DNA of 64,000 nt from Ideonella margarita (GCF_038066635.1 NZ_JBBUTI010000002.1:248001-312000); one strand, 5' to 3'; numbered from the stretch's first letter, positions 46,101-57,956 are shown. The notes: generated from the sequence alone by a model not told the origin. Made by a program: numbers and translations.

Positions 46101-46447
46101 GCAAGATCCAGGAAGAGTCGATGCACTACGAGATGCTCAAGCACACGGGCGAGTACCCCATCATCGGCGTCAACACCTTCCGCAACCCGCACGGCGACGC
46201 GGCGCAGGGCCCGATCGAGCTGGCCCGCTCCACCGAGGAAGAAAAGCAGAGCCAGCTGCAGCGCCTGGCGGACTTCCACCGGCGCCACGCGGACGAGGCG
46301 CCGCGCCAGCTGGCCCGCCTGCGCCAAGCCGTGATCGACAACACCAACGTGTTCGAGGTGCTGATGGACGCGGTGCGCGTGTGCTCGCTGGGCCAGATCA
46401 CCGCCACGCTGTTTGAAGTGGGCGGGCAGTACCGCCGGAGCATGTGA
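43157..46447 (+). CDS. icmF: fused isobutyryl-CoA mutase IcmF (B12-binding, G-protein chaperone and mutase domains)
   Basis: A 1096-residue fusion. The B12-binding domain is N-terminal (SLFDGHDAAINIMRR with His32 as lower cobalt ligand). The MeaI-type GTPase begins near residue 208 (GITGTGGAGKSSLTDE), and the mutase domain occupies about residues 550-1096 (PYTAGTFAFKRE, FSLKVMGDVAEYF). It interconverts isobutyryl-CoA and butyryl-CoA, with the GTPase guarding cofactor loading. The LiuR-type site in its promoter ties it to branched-chain catabolism. Ordinary methylmalonyl-CoA mutases lack the fused GTPase in this order. Confidence 0.95.
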   Translation: MTDLSADFQALANYRPTRKVRFVTAASLFDGHDAAINIMRRILQGMGAEVIHLGHNRSVDEVVTAALQEDVQGIAVSSYQGGHNEYFTYMVELLKARGGEHIQVFGGGGGVIVPEEISMLAQHGVRIFSPEDGQRMGLQGMIGEMVMRCDKSLSAWAPTTLAAVQGQTDTAWRALAQLITVLENGDAAPALVAEVRAAAAQSTTPVVGITGTGGAGKSSLTDELIRRFRLDQDDALRIAVISIDPSRRKSGGALLGDRIRMNATGPWQKGQRVFMRSLATRDTGSEISAALPDVLAATKAAGFDLIIVETSGIGQGDAAIVPHVQVPMYVMTPEFGAASQLEKIDMLDFAEFVAINKFDRKGAADALRDVAKQVQRNREAFTVMPDAMPVFGTMASRFNDDGVTALYQALKVRLQGLGLPLAEGRLPLVKTRHSTHQTPIVPGARVRYLAEISDTVRGYKARARAQAQLVREMQQLREAARMLSTDKAHRPKAAEAALDLAEQRSLRVDADARKLLAQWPDLVQAYAGDDYVVKIRDKEIRTALTHTTLSGNKIRKVALPKYVDEGEILQWLMLDNVPGSYPYTAGTFAFKREGEDPTRMFAGEGDAFRTNRRFKLVSEGMPAKRLSTAFDSVTLYGNDPDLRPDIYGKVGNSGVSIATLDDLKVLYSGFDLCSPSTSVSMTINGPAPSILAMFMNTAIDQQLDKFRADNGREPSDTESQKIRAWVLANVRGTVQADILKEDQGQNTCIFSTEFSLKVMGDVAEYFVHHDVRNFYSVSISGYHIAEAGANPISQLAFTLSNGFTFVEAYLARGMHIDDFAPNLSFFFSNGMDPEYTVMGRVARRIWAVAMKEKYGANERSQKLKYHIQTSGRSLHAQEIQFNDIRTTLQALIAIYDNCNSLHTNAFDEAITTPTEDSVRRAMAIQLIINREWGLAKNENPSQGAFIIDELTELVEEAVLAEFEKIAERGGVLGAMETGYQRSKIQEESMHYEMLKHTGEYPIIGVNTFRNPHGDAAQGPIELARSTEEEKQSQLQRLADFHRRHADEAPRQLARLRQAVIDNTNVFEVLMDAVRVCSLGQITATLFEVGGQYRRSM

Positions 46448-46479
46448 GCCGCCTCAAAAAATGGCGGGCTCGCGTTTTT
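46446..46479 (+). terminator. rho-independent terminator after icmF
   Basis: GAGCCGCC and GGCGGGCTC pair (one bulged base) around an A-rich loop, followed by GCGTTTTT. It begins at the icmF stop codon and precedes the small-protein gene. Confidence 0.65.
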
Positions 46480-46541
46480 ATGGCCTAATTACGGGTTCTG
46501 CGAGTTTTCGCCCCATTTCCTTTTGTTCACCGGAGCCACTC

Positions 46542-46709
46542 ATGGGCAACAAGATCAAGACCGAAGCCGACCGCATCGCCACCCCCCGCCCGGCCGTTCC
46601 TGCCGGTGTGGCATTCACCACCGCCCGTGGCCAGCGCATCAGCCTGGAACGTGGTTCGCACACCCGCTCCAAGAAGAACCCGGGCAAGCGCGCCAAGAGC
46701 GGCGGCTGA
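46542..46709 (+). CDS. small basic protein of unknown function
   Basis: A 55-residue protein, Arg/Lys/Gly-rich, starting GNKIKTEADRIA and ending NPGKRAKSGG, with no membrane segment or signal peptide. GGAG stands 6 bases before the ATG at 46542, and terminator-like hairpins flank the gene on both sides. It therefore looks like an independently transcribed mini-gene. The composition suggests nucleic acid or ribosome association, which is a guess. No named family was recognised. Confidence 0.65.
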   Translation: MGNKIKTEADRIATPRPAVPAGVAFTTARGQRISLERGSHTRSKKNPGKRAKSGG

Positions 46710-46755
46710 TACAGCCCGCCAGTGTTCAACGCGCGAGCTTGAACACGGCAACCCC

Positions 46756-46793
46756 AAGCGGCCTGGTCAAACGACCCGGCCGCTTTGTCGTTT
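46756..46793 (+). terminator. probable terminator after the small basic protein gene
   Basis: AAGCGGCC (46756-46763) and GGCCGCTT (46778-46785) form an 8-bp stem followed by TGTCGTTT. The T-tract is imperfect. Confidence 0.5.
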
Positions 46794-46824
46794 CTGACCC
46801 GCCTGCCGATCTGAGCCGTCTGCC

Positions 46825-48498
46825 ATGCTTCGCATCACCGAACTCCGCCTGCCGCTGAACCACCCGGAAGACGCGCTGCGTCCAGCCATCGTGGCCCGCC
46901 TGGGCGTGGCGGATGCCGACCTGCGTGATTTCACCGTCTTCAAGCGCGCCTATGACGCCCGCAAGAAGAGCGCGATCCTGCTGATCTACACGGTGGATTG
47001 CGACGTGGCGAACGAGGCCGCCGTGCTGAAGCGTCATGGTGGCGACCAGCACATCAAGCCCAGCCCGGACACCCAGTACAAGTTTGCCGGCCATGCGCCG
47101 GTGGATTTCTACAACGGCGGCGAGCGGCTGCGCCCGGTGATCATCGGCTTCGGGCCGTGCGGCATCCTGTGTGCGCTGATCCTGGCGCAGATGGGCCTCA
47201 AGCCCATCGTGCTGGAGCGCGGCAAGCAGGTGCGTGAGCGAACCAAAGACACCTGGGGCCTGTGGCGCCAGGGCCAGCTCGACCCCGGCTCGAACGTGCA
47301 GTTCGGCGAAGGCGGCGCCGGCACCTTCAGTGACGGCAAGCTCTGGAGCCAGATCTCCGACCCGCGCCACCTGACCCGCAAGGTGCTGACCGAGTTCGTG
47401 AAGGCCGGCGCGCCCGAAGAGATCCTCTACGTCAGCAAGCCCCACGTCGGCACCTTCCGGCTGGTGAGCATGGTCGAGAAGATTCGCGCCGACATCGAGG
47501 CGCTGGGCGGCGAGATCCGCTTCCAGCAACAGGTGACCGACCTGCTGCTGGAAGGCCGGGGCGAAACGCGCCGTGTGCGGGGCGTGACCCTGGCCTCGGG
47601 CGAGCAGATCCGCACCAACCATGTGGTGCTGGCCCTGGGCCACAGCGCGCGCGACACCTTCACGATGCTGCATGAGCGCGGCGTCTACATGGAGGCCAAG
47701 CCCTTCTCCATCGGCTACCGCATCGAGCACCCGCAAGGCGTGGTCGACCGGGCGCGCTTCGGCAGCAACGCCGGCAACCCCATCCTGGGCGCGGCCGACT
47801 ACAAGCTGGTGCACCACGCCGCCAACGGCCGCTCGGTCTACAGCTTCTGCATGTGCCCGGGCGGCACGGTGGTGGCCGCCACGTCCGAGCCCGACCGGGT
47901 GGTGACGAACGGCATGAGCCAGTACTCGCGCAATGAGCGCAATGCCAACGCCGGCATCGTCGTGGGCATCAGCCCGGAAGACTACCGGCGTGACCCGGGC
48001 GGCAGCGGCCCGGTCAATCCGCTCGACGGCATGGCCTTCCAGCGCATCTGGGAGTCGCGTGCGTTCGAGCTGGGCGGTGGCGGCTACATCGCCCCGGGCC
48101 AGCTGGTCGGTGACTTCATCAAGAAACAACGCGGCCCCGCCGCCGGCTTTGGCAGCGTCATGCCGTCGTACAAGCCCGGCGTGCACCTGACCGACCTGAG
48201 TGAGCCGGGCCGCGAAAGCCTGCCCACCTACGCGCTGGACGCGATCCGTGAAGCGCTGCCCGCGTTCGAGCGGCAGATCAAGGGTTTCTCGATGGCGGAC
48301 GCTGTGTTGACCGGCGTGGAAACGCGCACCTCGTCACCGCTGCGCATCACCCGCGCGAAGAACCTGCAAAGCGTGAACGTGGGCGGCCTGTACCCCGCCG
48401 GTGAAGGCGCGGGTTACGCCGGCGGCATCATGAGCGCGGGCGTCGACGGCATCGAAGTGGCCGAAGCCCTGGGCGCAGCGCTGCTGGCCGAGGGCTGA
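46825..48498 (+). CDS. NAD(P)/FAD-dependent oxidoreductase, COG2509 type
   Basis: A 557-residue flavoprotein-like dehydrogenase of the COG2509 group. A dinucleotide-binding motif lies at about residues 107-125 (IGFGPCGILCALILAQMG). Other marks are FGEGGAGTFSDGKLWSQI, PFSIGYRIEHPQ, and the C-terminal GLYPAGEGAGYAGGIMSAGVDG characteristic of the family. The N-terminal 95 residues form a ferredoxin-like domain (LRITELRLPLNHPEDALR). The substrate is unknown. The gene is monocistronic, 115 bases after the small protein and converging on mltB. Confidence 0.9.
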   Translation: MLRITELRLPLNHPEDALRPAIVARLGVADADLRDFTVFKRAYDARKKSAILLIYTVDCDVANEAAVLKRHGGDQHIKPSPDTQYKFAGHAPVDFYNGGERLRPVIIGFGPCGILCALILAQMGLKPIVLERGKQVRERTKDTWGLWRQGQLDPGSNVQFGEGGAGTFSDGKLWSQISDPRHLTRKVLTEFVKAGAPEEILYVSKPHVGTFRLVSMVEKIRADIEALGGEIRFQQQVTDLLLEGRGETRRVRGVTLASGEQIRTNHVVLALGHSARDTFTMLHERGVYMEAKPFSIGYRIEHPQGVVDRARFGSNAGNPILGAADYKLVHHAANGRSVYSFCMCPGGTVVAATSEPDRVVTNGMSQYSRNERNANAGIVVGISPEDYRRDPGGSGPVNPLDGMAFQRIWESRAFELGGGGYIAPGQLVGDFIKKQRGPAAGFGSVMPSYKPGVHLTDLSEPGRESLPTYALDAIREALPAFERQIKGFSMADAVLTGVETRTSSPLRITRAKNLQSVNVGGLYPAGEGAGYAGGIMSAGVDGIEVAEALGAALLAEG

Positions 48499-48512
48499 GG
48501 CCAGATCGAAAT

Positions 48513-49769
48513 TCAGCCCGGGCTCGACGGCTGCGGCTGCGTCTGCAGCACCTTGAGCAAGCGCTGCCCCGCCCGGCCGTCTTCCGGCCAACCCAGCCGC
48601 TTCTGCTCCGCCTGGATAGCGCGCCGCGTGGCGGTGCCCAGCAGGCCGTCCACCTCGCCGATCGGGTGGCCGCGTGCTGCCAGCGCCGTCTGCAGCGCAC
48701 GACGCTCCAGGCGCGACAGGCCGGTGTCGTCGGTCGGCCAGGCGGTTTGCCACGGGCTGCCGCCACGCAGGCGATCAGACAGGTGCGAGATCGCCAGGGC
48801 GTAGCTCTCGGCCGCGTTGTAGCCATAGATGGCGTCGAAGTTGCGCGTCACCAGGAACGCCGGGCCCTTCAGGCCGGCTGGCGCCACCAGGCCCAGCTCA
48901 CCGGTCAAACCCGCTGCACTCAGCGGGCGGCCATCCACCAGCTTCACGCCGCGCGCGGCCCAGTCCGCCTGCGGCCGCTTGGCGCGCCGGCCCACCAGCG
49001 CGCTGTCCAGCCCGTCGGGCACCCGCACTTCCACACCCCAGGGCTGGCCAGACACCCAGCCGGCCTTGTCGAGGAAGTTGGCGGTGGACGCCAGCGCGTC
49101 AGGCACGCTGCCGACCAGGTCGCGGCGGCCGTCGCCGTCACCGTCCACGGCCAGACGCAGGTAGGTCGACGGCATGAACTGGGTGTGGCCAAACGCGCCG
49201 GCCCAGGAGCCGACGAGGCCCTCCGACCGCAAGTCACCGCGGTCGATCAGCCGCACCAGGCTGAACAGCTCGCCGCGGAAATAGGCCTGGCGGCGGCCGA
49301 AGCAACTCAGGGTCGCCAGCGAGTTCAGCAAGGGGCGCTTGCCGAAGCTGCGGCCGTAATCGCTTTCCACGCCCCACACCGCCACCACCGTGGCTGCATC
49401 AACGCCCTGGGCCTTGGCGATTGGCGCCAGCACCGCGGCCCACTGCTGCAGCATCGCCTGGCCGTCGGCCACGCGCTGTTCATCCACCAGCACGGCGAGG
49501 TAATCCCAGATCGGCGTCTTGAATTCGGGTTGGGCGTCGAGCAGTTCGAGCACGCTCATGTCGGCCTCGATGCCCTTGGTCCACTGGCGCCAGGCCGCGC
49601 CGCTCAAGCCGGTGCGGGCCGCGTCGTCAGCGAGGTTGCCCAGGCAGGTGGGCAGATCAGCGGGCGCCGGAGCAGCCACGGCCACCGGCGATGCGCAGGA
49701 CGCGCACAGCGGCAACAGAACAGCCAGGGTCAGGCGAGGCAGGGCGTGGGTGAGGAATCGGGGCAGCAT
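48513..49769 (-). CDS. lytic murein transglycosylase (MltB family) with peptidoglycan-binding domain
   Basis: A 418-residue exported enzyme with an N-terminal signal peptide (residues about 1-33), then an SLT2/MltB catalytic domain. The catalytic Glu lies in VWGVESDYGRSFG, followed by GSWAGAFGHTQFMPSTYL and NFDAIYGYNAAESYALAI. A C-terminal PG_binding_1 domain (RALQTALAARGHPIGEVDG) completes it. It cleaves peptidoglycan to 1,6-anhydro products in the periplasm. Cysteines near the signal end do not form a proper lipobox. It follows the sigma factor gene by 43 bases. Confidence 0.93.
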   Translation of the reverse strand: MLPRFLTHALPRLTLAVLLPLCASCASPVAVAAPAPADLPTCLGNLADDAARTGLSGAAWRQWTKGIEADMSVLELLDAQPEFKTPIWDYLAVLVDEQRVADGQAMLQQWAAVLAPIAKAQGVDAATVVAVWGVESDYGRSFGKRPLLNSLATLSCFGRRQAYFRGELFSLVRLIDRGDLRSEGLVGSWAGAFGHTQFMPSTYLRLAVDGDGDGRRDLVGSVPDALASTANFLDKAGWVSGQPWGVEVRVPDGLDSALVGRRAKRPQADWAARGVKLVDGRPLSAAGLTGELGLVAPAGLKGPAFLVTRNFDAIYGYNAAESYALAISHLSDRLRGGSPWQTAWPTDDTGLSRLERRALQTALAARGHPIGEVDGLLGTATRRAIQAEQKRLGWPEDGRAGQRLLKVLQTQPQPSSPG

Positions 49770-49812
49770 CCGCGGATTGTCACCGCGGCGATCGCCCACG
49801 AAGGGCTTTTGA

Positions 49813-50748
49813 TCAACCCCAGCGGGTGCCCGGACCCACTTCCAGGTAGTCGTCGCCCGCATCGGCGGGGCGTTTGGCGGCGGTCTGGGCCAGCACCTGT
49901 TCCATCAGGCTGCCCCAGTTGCCCTGGCCGGTTTCGCCCAGGGCCTGCTCGCGCTCCTTGATGAGCTGGGCAAACGCGGCGGTGCGGGTATCGGGCACCT
50001 TGTCGGTGGCACGCTTGCGCGGTGTCTCTGGCGTCTCGAAGTGCGCCGCCACCCGGCGAACCACCGCGTGATAGATCTGCGACACCCGCGACGGCGTGAC
50101 GTTCAGTGACTGTGCCACCTCGATCGGCGTGAGGCCGACGCCGAGGTAAGCATCGATCACCATGCGCTCGCGCTCAGGCAGTTCGGCGAAGAACTTCTCG
50201 AGCCGGCGCAGCACGATGGCGGTGTCGACCCGGGCTTCAACTTCCTCCTGCGGCGTGGCCGGGTGGAAGCGGTGCGGGTGGTCATCGTCGTGGTCTTCGT
50301 CAACGCTGACCTGGTGGCGGCCCAGCTGGTCAGCCTGCAGCAGCGACGAGATTTCGCTCATCGGCATGCCGGTGGTGGTGGCCAGCTTGCTGAGCGTGGG
50401 CTCGGTGCCGTGTTCGCTGCGATGGCGTTCACGGGCGATCTGGATGACCTTGATCTTGCGGCGCTCACCCCGGGTGAGGAAGTCCATCTGGCGCAGCTCG
50501 TCGAGCATCGCGCCCTTGACCCGCATGCGGGCATAGCGCACGAAGGCCTCTTGCGCTGCCTCGGTGTCGCGATCACCTTCCCACTCAAAGCTCACGGCCG
50601 CCTGGGCCACCGCGATCAGCCCGACCTGGATCAGGTCGGCGCGCTCCACGTTGGCCGGCAGGTGGCGCACCAGTGCCTGGGCCTGTTTACGGACCCAAGA
50701 CTGGTTCTTCGCAATGAGAACCGATGGCACGCCCTGCATGGAAATCAT
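49813..50748 (-). CDS. RNA polymerase sigma factor, FliA/WhiG (sigma-28)-like
   Basis: A 311-residue sigma-70 family protein. Region 2 (ADLIQVGLIAVAQAAVSFEWEG, seen as ADLIQVGLIAVAQAA and FVRYARMRVKGAMLDELRQM) and region 3 (RRKIKVIQIARERHRSEHG) resemble FliA. Region 4 has the helix-turn-helix LTPIEVAQSLNVTPSRVSQIY. An Asp/His-rich linker (DEDHDDDHPHRFHP) and a C-terminal extension of about 65 residues are unusual. No flagellar genes are in the window. It lies between a hybrid histidine kinase and an MltB transglycosylase, so it may serve an envelope response. Confidence 0.88.
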   Translation of the reverse strand: MISMQGVPSVLIAKNQSWVRKQAQALVRHLPANVERADLIQVGLIAVAQAAVSFEWEGDRDTEAAQEAFVRYARMRVKGAMLDELRQMDFLTRGERRKIKVIQIARERHRSEHGTEPTLSKLATTTGMPMSEISSLLQADQLGRHQVSVDEDHDDDHPHRFHPATPQEEVEARVDTAIVLRRLEKFFAELPERERMVIDAYLGVGLTPIEVAQSLNVTPSRVSQIYHAVVRRVAAHFETPETPRKRATDKVPDTRTAAFAQLIKEREQALGETGQGNWGSLMEQVLAQTAAKRPADAGDDYLEVGPGTRWG

Positions 50749-50849
50749 GGATCCGATCTTAGGCAGCAGCGTCCGGATCGATCACTCAAGCAGGGCGGCT
50801 TTCCCCCTTGATATCAGCGCCTGCCACTTATTCCCTCAATTTCGCAGGG

Positions 50850-54401
<3,552 letters not shown>

Positions 54402-54544
54402 CAGCCCGAACGGCACGAGCGGTCAGCCAGCAAGAGTGCGTCGTTCATGGTCGCCAGCGGCAGACGGCGCTGCGTGTAGTTGCCACGCAGCGATTCTGGG
54501 GCCGCTGTCCGGTCACGCACAAGGCGTCCGGACCCTGATGCGGT

Positions 54545-55099
54545 TCACCAGGGCTCGGAGCGAAACACGGCCACGACGAGGGCACACACGGGGTCGTTCT
54601 CGCACTGCATGCCGGCAATTTCGGTGCTGACCGGGCCGAAGGAGACGCCCCGGTCTTTCTGCATGTGGTGAAGGGTGGTGTGCAGGCCACGGGTCAGCCG
54701 GTCTTCGTCGGCATCCTGCAAGTCCACCAGCAAGCCCTGCCCGCCCACGGGCTCACGGGCCCAGCCCAGGCCGGCATACACGCTGCGCCCGGGCCGGCTT
54801 TCGGTGGCGATCGACAGCACGCCATACAACCGCTGACCGAACTCCAGCGGATGGCCCTGAAGCCGGCCACGCACGATCTGGCTGCCCGGCGGCATGGCGG
54901 CGCCCAGCGGAATGAGGTGATAGTTGCCAAGGCCTGCGTTCAGCATGGCGCTGTCACGGGCGGCCTGCACGGTGGGGCCGCTGCCCACGCCCCGCGCGAT
55001 GCGGATCACGCCGAAAGGCACCAGCATCGGTCGGCGTGCGGCGGACTCCAGGTGCTGCCCGCTCGGGGCGGGGGGGCTGGGCGCAAGGGTGTTGTGCAT
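54545..55099 (-). CDS. pyruvoyl-dependent arginine decarboxylase homologue lacking the self-processing serine
   Basis: A 184-residue protein that aligns with PvlArgDC: GVGSGPTVQAARDSAMLNAG and LGNYHLIPLGAAMPPGSQIV match the family's G-x-G-x-T, AGIGNxNLI and MPPxAxIV segments, and YAGLGWAREP follows. Family enzymes cleave themselves at a Ser-Ser pair (SS before the MPP/VPP) to make the pyruvoyl cofactor. Here the equivalent residues are Gly66-Ala67, encoded GGC GCC, so no pyruvoyl group can form by that route. AGGGAG is 7 bases before the ATG at 55099. A second M14 peptidase gene lies upstream. Function unknown. Confidence 0.85.
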   Translation of the reverse strand: MHNTLAPSPPAPSGQHLESAARRPMLVPFGVIRIARGVGSGPTVQAARDSAMLNAGLGNYHLIPLGAAMPPGSQIVRGRLQGHPLEFGQRLYGVLSIATESRPGRSVYAGLGWAREPVGGQGLLVDLQDADEDRLTRGLHTTLHHMQKDRGVSFGPVSTEIAGMQCENDPVCALVVAVFRSEPW

Positions 55100-55249
55100 C
55101 TTCGTACTCCCTGTTGTGCAGCGCCTCCGGCTTGCGGGCCAGGGTGCTGCTTGCAGGGACATACGGCGTCGCCGGGTGAAACCGGACACGCGTGTCGCCA
55201 AACACCAGAAGCTAGGGGGGCGCGCCTCAGCGCGCAGGCCTTCGCGCTT

Positions 55250-56272
55250 TCAGGGCTTCGGCGCCTGCGCCACGTTGATCAACCGCCGGTCGATCCAGCC
55301 CAGCAGATCGCCCCACATCGCGGCCACATCGCGGGGCGGCACGGCCTTCGCGTTTTTCAGCTCCAGCGTGACGACCGGCAACTGCCGCGAGATGCCGGCG
55401 TAGTTGCCCAGCGAGCCGGGGAACACGCCGACCTGATCGAGGTGCAGGTTGCCCAGCTTGTCCGGCGCCGGTGGTGGACCATCAAAGTCGAGCACCCCAT
55501 ACGGCGCGTGCACCGAAACGATCAGATGCGGCTTGAATGATTCAATCTGCTGCAGCACCCAGCGGGTTTCGGGCTCGGACACGGCTTGCGGGCCGGGGTA
55601 GCGACGCGGGTCTTTGCCCGTGCGGCTGGCCCAGTAGCTGTGCGCCCGCTCCGTCCAGTCGACCGTGGGGAAGTTGCGGTTGAGGTCGACCCCTCGGGCA
55701 TTCACCCGGGTGGCCGGCTGGCGCAGCAGACCGTCCGGGTTGATCAGCGGCACCATGCGCCAGTGGATCGGCTCTTCGCGGGTGCGCACCGACTTGGCCA
55801 GCCAGTCGAACACCAGGTTCACCGAGGCCATCTCGTCGCCGTGGATGCCGCCGAGCACCAGCACGCGCAGGCGCGTCGGGCCCTTCACGGGCAACACATC
55901 GCGCGACCAGATCGGCGTGCCACGCACCGAGCGCCCCTCGCCGGGCAACAGGCCTGAGGCGAGGCACTGTGCGGACTGCAGCGCGGGCACCTTCAGGCTG
56001 ATGGCCTTGCACCAGTCGGCCAGAGAGACCGGCGCGGGCGCTGCGGCAGGCTTGGGCGGCTGCTTTGGAGACGGCTTTGCAGGCGCCTTGCTGGCCGGGC
56101 GCGATGCAGGGTGTGAGGCAGGGTGTGAGGCCTGCTGAGGTGTCGAGTGCGGCGTTGCCACCGCGGCCGCCGGCCCGTGCAGAACGGCGAACATGACCGC
56201 CGGCACCACAGCCAGCGCCGCTGAACGCGCCCTGCTCATCCCGACAATGCGTTGAAAACTTGTGCTTGTCAT
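55250..56272 (-). CDS. exported M14-family zinc carboxypeptidase (MpaA-like)
   Basis: A 340-residue protein with a signal peptide (about residues 1-39) and a low-complexity Pro/Ala/Ser/His linker (HPASHPASRPASKAPAKP). The M14 catalytic domain shows metal ligands in LGGIHGDEMASVN (His and Glu, near residues 144-147), VSVHAPYG (third ligand) and catalytic Glu in VVTLELKNA. VNARGVDLNRNFP is the substrate-binding Arg segment. It resembles murein tripeptide amidase MpaA, which trims D-Glu-meso-DAP bonds, but MpaA is cytoplasmic, so an exported version is likely to act on periplasmic peptides. It is divergent from amn. Confidence 0.88.
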   Translation of the reverse strand: MTSTSFQRIVGMSRARSAALAVVPAVMFAVLHGPAAAVATPHSTPQQASHPASHPASRPASKAPAKPSPKQPPKPAAAPAPVSLADWCKAISLKVPALQSAQCLASGLLPGEGRSVRGTPIWSRDVLPVKGPTRLRVLVLGGIHGDEMASVNLVFDWLAKSVRTREEPIHWRMVPLINPDGLLRQPATRVNARGVDLNRNFPTVDWTERAHSYWASRTGKDPRRYPGPQAVSEPETRWVLQQIESFKPHLIVSVHAPYGVLDFDGPPPAPDKLGNLHLDQVGVFPGSLGNYAGISRQLPVVTLELKNAKAVPPRDVAAMWGDLLGWIDRRLINVAQAPKP

Positions 56273-56317
56273 CTCTGGGCCTCAGTGTAGAGGCAGCCCT
56301 CACGCCACAATCAAGCC

Positions 56318-57787
56318 ATGATCGAAGCATCCTTTGTTCCTCGTCAGTCCTTTGATGACGCCGACGCCGCCCTGGCCCAGGTCATGGCGATTTACCAGGC
56401 CCAGGTCGGTCATCTGCGACAGCAGTTGCAGGCCTACATCAGCGGCCAGGTGCCTGCGCAGCGGGTGCGCGCCTGGTACCCCAGCGTGCGGGTGCAGACC
56501 GATACCGTGGCGATGCCTGACACCCGGCTGAGCTTCGGCTTTGTGGCCGGGCCGGGATCGTTCGAAACCACGCTGACCCGGCCTGATTTGTTCGCCGACT
56601 ACTACCGCGAGCAGTTCCGCCTGCTGCTGCGCAACCACGGCGTGGCCCTCGACATTGGCCTGGGCAATCAGCCCATCCCGGTGCACTTTTCGCTGGCCGA
56701 GGCCGACCATGTGGAAGGCAATCTGAACGCCGAACAGCGGCTGCGCCTGCGTGACCATTTCGACCTGCCCGACCTGGCGGCGATGGACGACGGCATCGCC
56801 AACGGCACCTTCGAGCCCGCCCCGCGCGAGCCGGCGCCGCTGGCGCTGTTCACCGCACCGCGGGTCGACTATTCACTCCACCGCCTGCGCCACTACACCG
56901 GCACGGCGCCGGAGCACTTCCAGAACTTCGTGCTCTTCACGAACTACCAGTTCTACATCGACGAGTTCATCCGCCTGGGCCACCAGCTGATGCAGAGCCC
57001 GCAGAGCGACTACACCGCCTTCGTCGAGCCCGGCAACGTCATCACCCCGCGCGAAGGCGGCGAGGCCCTGGCCAGCGGCACGCCGCCGCCCCGGCTGCCG
57101 CAGATGCCCGCCTACCACCTGGTGCGCGAAGGGCATGGCGGCATCACGATGGTCAACATCGGCGTCGGCCCGGCCAACGCCAAGACCATCACCGACCACA
57201 TCGCCGTGCTGCGCCCGCACGTCTGGCTGATGCTTGGCCACTGCGCCGGCCTGCGCAACACCCAGCAACTGGGCGACTACGTGCTGGCCCACGGCTATGT
57301 GCGCGAGGACCATGTGCTGGACGAGGAACTGCCGCTGTGGGTGCCGATCCCCGCGCTGGCCGAAGTGCAGGTGGCGCTGGAGCAGGCCGTGGCCGAGGTG
57401 ACCCAGCTGGCGGGCTACGAGCTGAAGAAGGTGATGCGCACCGGCACCGTGGCGTCCACCGACAACCGGAACTGGGAGCTGCTGCCGCATCCGGGCCCCG
57501 AGCGTCGCTTCAGCCAGAGCCGGGCGATTGCGCTCGACATGGAAAGCGCCACCATCGCCGCCAACGGCTTCCGCTTCCGCGTGCCATACGGCACCTTGCT
57601 GTGCGTGAGCGACAAGCCGCTGCACGGCGAGATCAAGCTGCCCGGCATGGCCAATCACTTCTACCGGGAGCGGGTGGACCAGCACCTGCGCATCGGCATC
57701 CGAGCGGTGGAGTTGCTGCGTGAAGCCGGCGTGAGCCAGCTGCACAGCCGCAAGCTGCGCGGCTTCGCGGAGGTGGCTTTCCAGTAA
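56318..57787 (+). CDS. amn: AMP nucleosidase
   Basis: A 489-residue enzyme that hydrolyses AMP to adenine and ribose 5-phosphate. The N-terminal AMP_N domain contains RVRAWYPSVRVQTDT and GFVAGPGSFETTLTRPDLF; the C-terminal phosphorylase domain has MLGHCAGLRNTQQLGDYVL and ALDMESATIAANGFRFRVPY, where the Asp-Met-Glu-Ser is the family signature. Length is typical (about 480-490). It begins 45 bases from the divergent M14 peptidase start. Confidence 0.96.
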   Translation: MIEASFVPRQSFDDADAALAQVMAIYQAQVGHLRQQLQAYISGQVPAQRVRAWYPSVRVQTDTVAMPDTRLSFGFVAGPGSFETTLTRPDLFADYYREQFRLLLRNHGVALDIGLGNQPIPVHFSLAEADHVEGNLNAEQRLRLRDHFDLPDLAAMDDGIANGTFEPAPREPAPLALFTAPRVDYSLHRLRHYTGTAPEHFQNFVLFTNYQFYIDEFIRLGHQLMQSPQSDYTAFVEPGNVITPREGGEALASGTPPPRLPQMPAYHLVREGHGGITMVNIGVGPANAKTITDHIAVLRPHVWLMLGHCAGLRNTQQLGDYVLAHGYVREDHVLDEELPLWVPIPALAEVQVALEQAVAEVTQLAGYELKKVMRTGTVASTDNRNWELLPHPGPERRFSQSRAIALDMESATIAANGFRFRVPYGTLLCVSDKPLHGEIKLPGMANHFYRERVDQHLRIGIRAVELLREAGVSQLHSRKLRGFAEVAFQ

Positions 57788-57882
57788 GTGCTGGCGGGCG
57801 GGAGGTGTCGCCAATTGCGACGCCCTCGCCACAACCGACACAACAACCAGCGCCAAAACCATGCGATAGCAATCGCAATCTA

Positions 57883-57907
57883 TTTGCGACTCATTCGCAT
57901 TTGCATT
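57883..57907 (+). promoter_or_regulatory. Fur-box-like sequence upstream of tonB
   Basis: The stretch ATTCGCATTTGCATT, preceded by TTTGCGACTC, repeats the NAT-rich hexamers of betaproteobacterial Fur boxes (reverse complement AATGCAAATGCGAAT). It lies 50 bases upstream of the tonB start, as expected for an iron-repressed tonB-exbB-exbD-receptor operon. A further AT-rich GCAATCGCAATC lies just before. Confidence 0.6.
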
Positions 57908-57956
57908 AACATGCAGGCATTGTTTCTTCAGATGCCTGCGCCGCAGGCCATGCCGC

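Noticed and set aside
43892..46327. Long minus-strand open frame (811 codons) opposite icmF
   Set aside because: It is antisense to an unambiguous 1096-residue enzyme; the translation is His/Gln/Val-rich with no domain, a typical shadow of high-GC codon usage.
49670..49769. Lipoprotein signal in the MltB-like transglycosylase
   Set aside because: The cysteines near the signal peptide end (LCASCAS) lack the Leu/Val at -3 needed for a lipobox, so an ordinary signal peptide is more likely.
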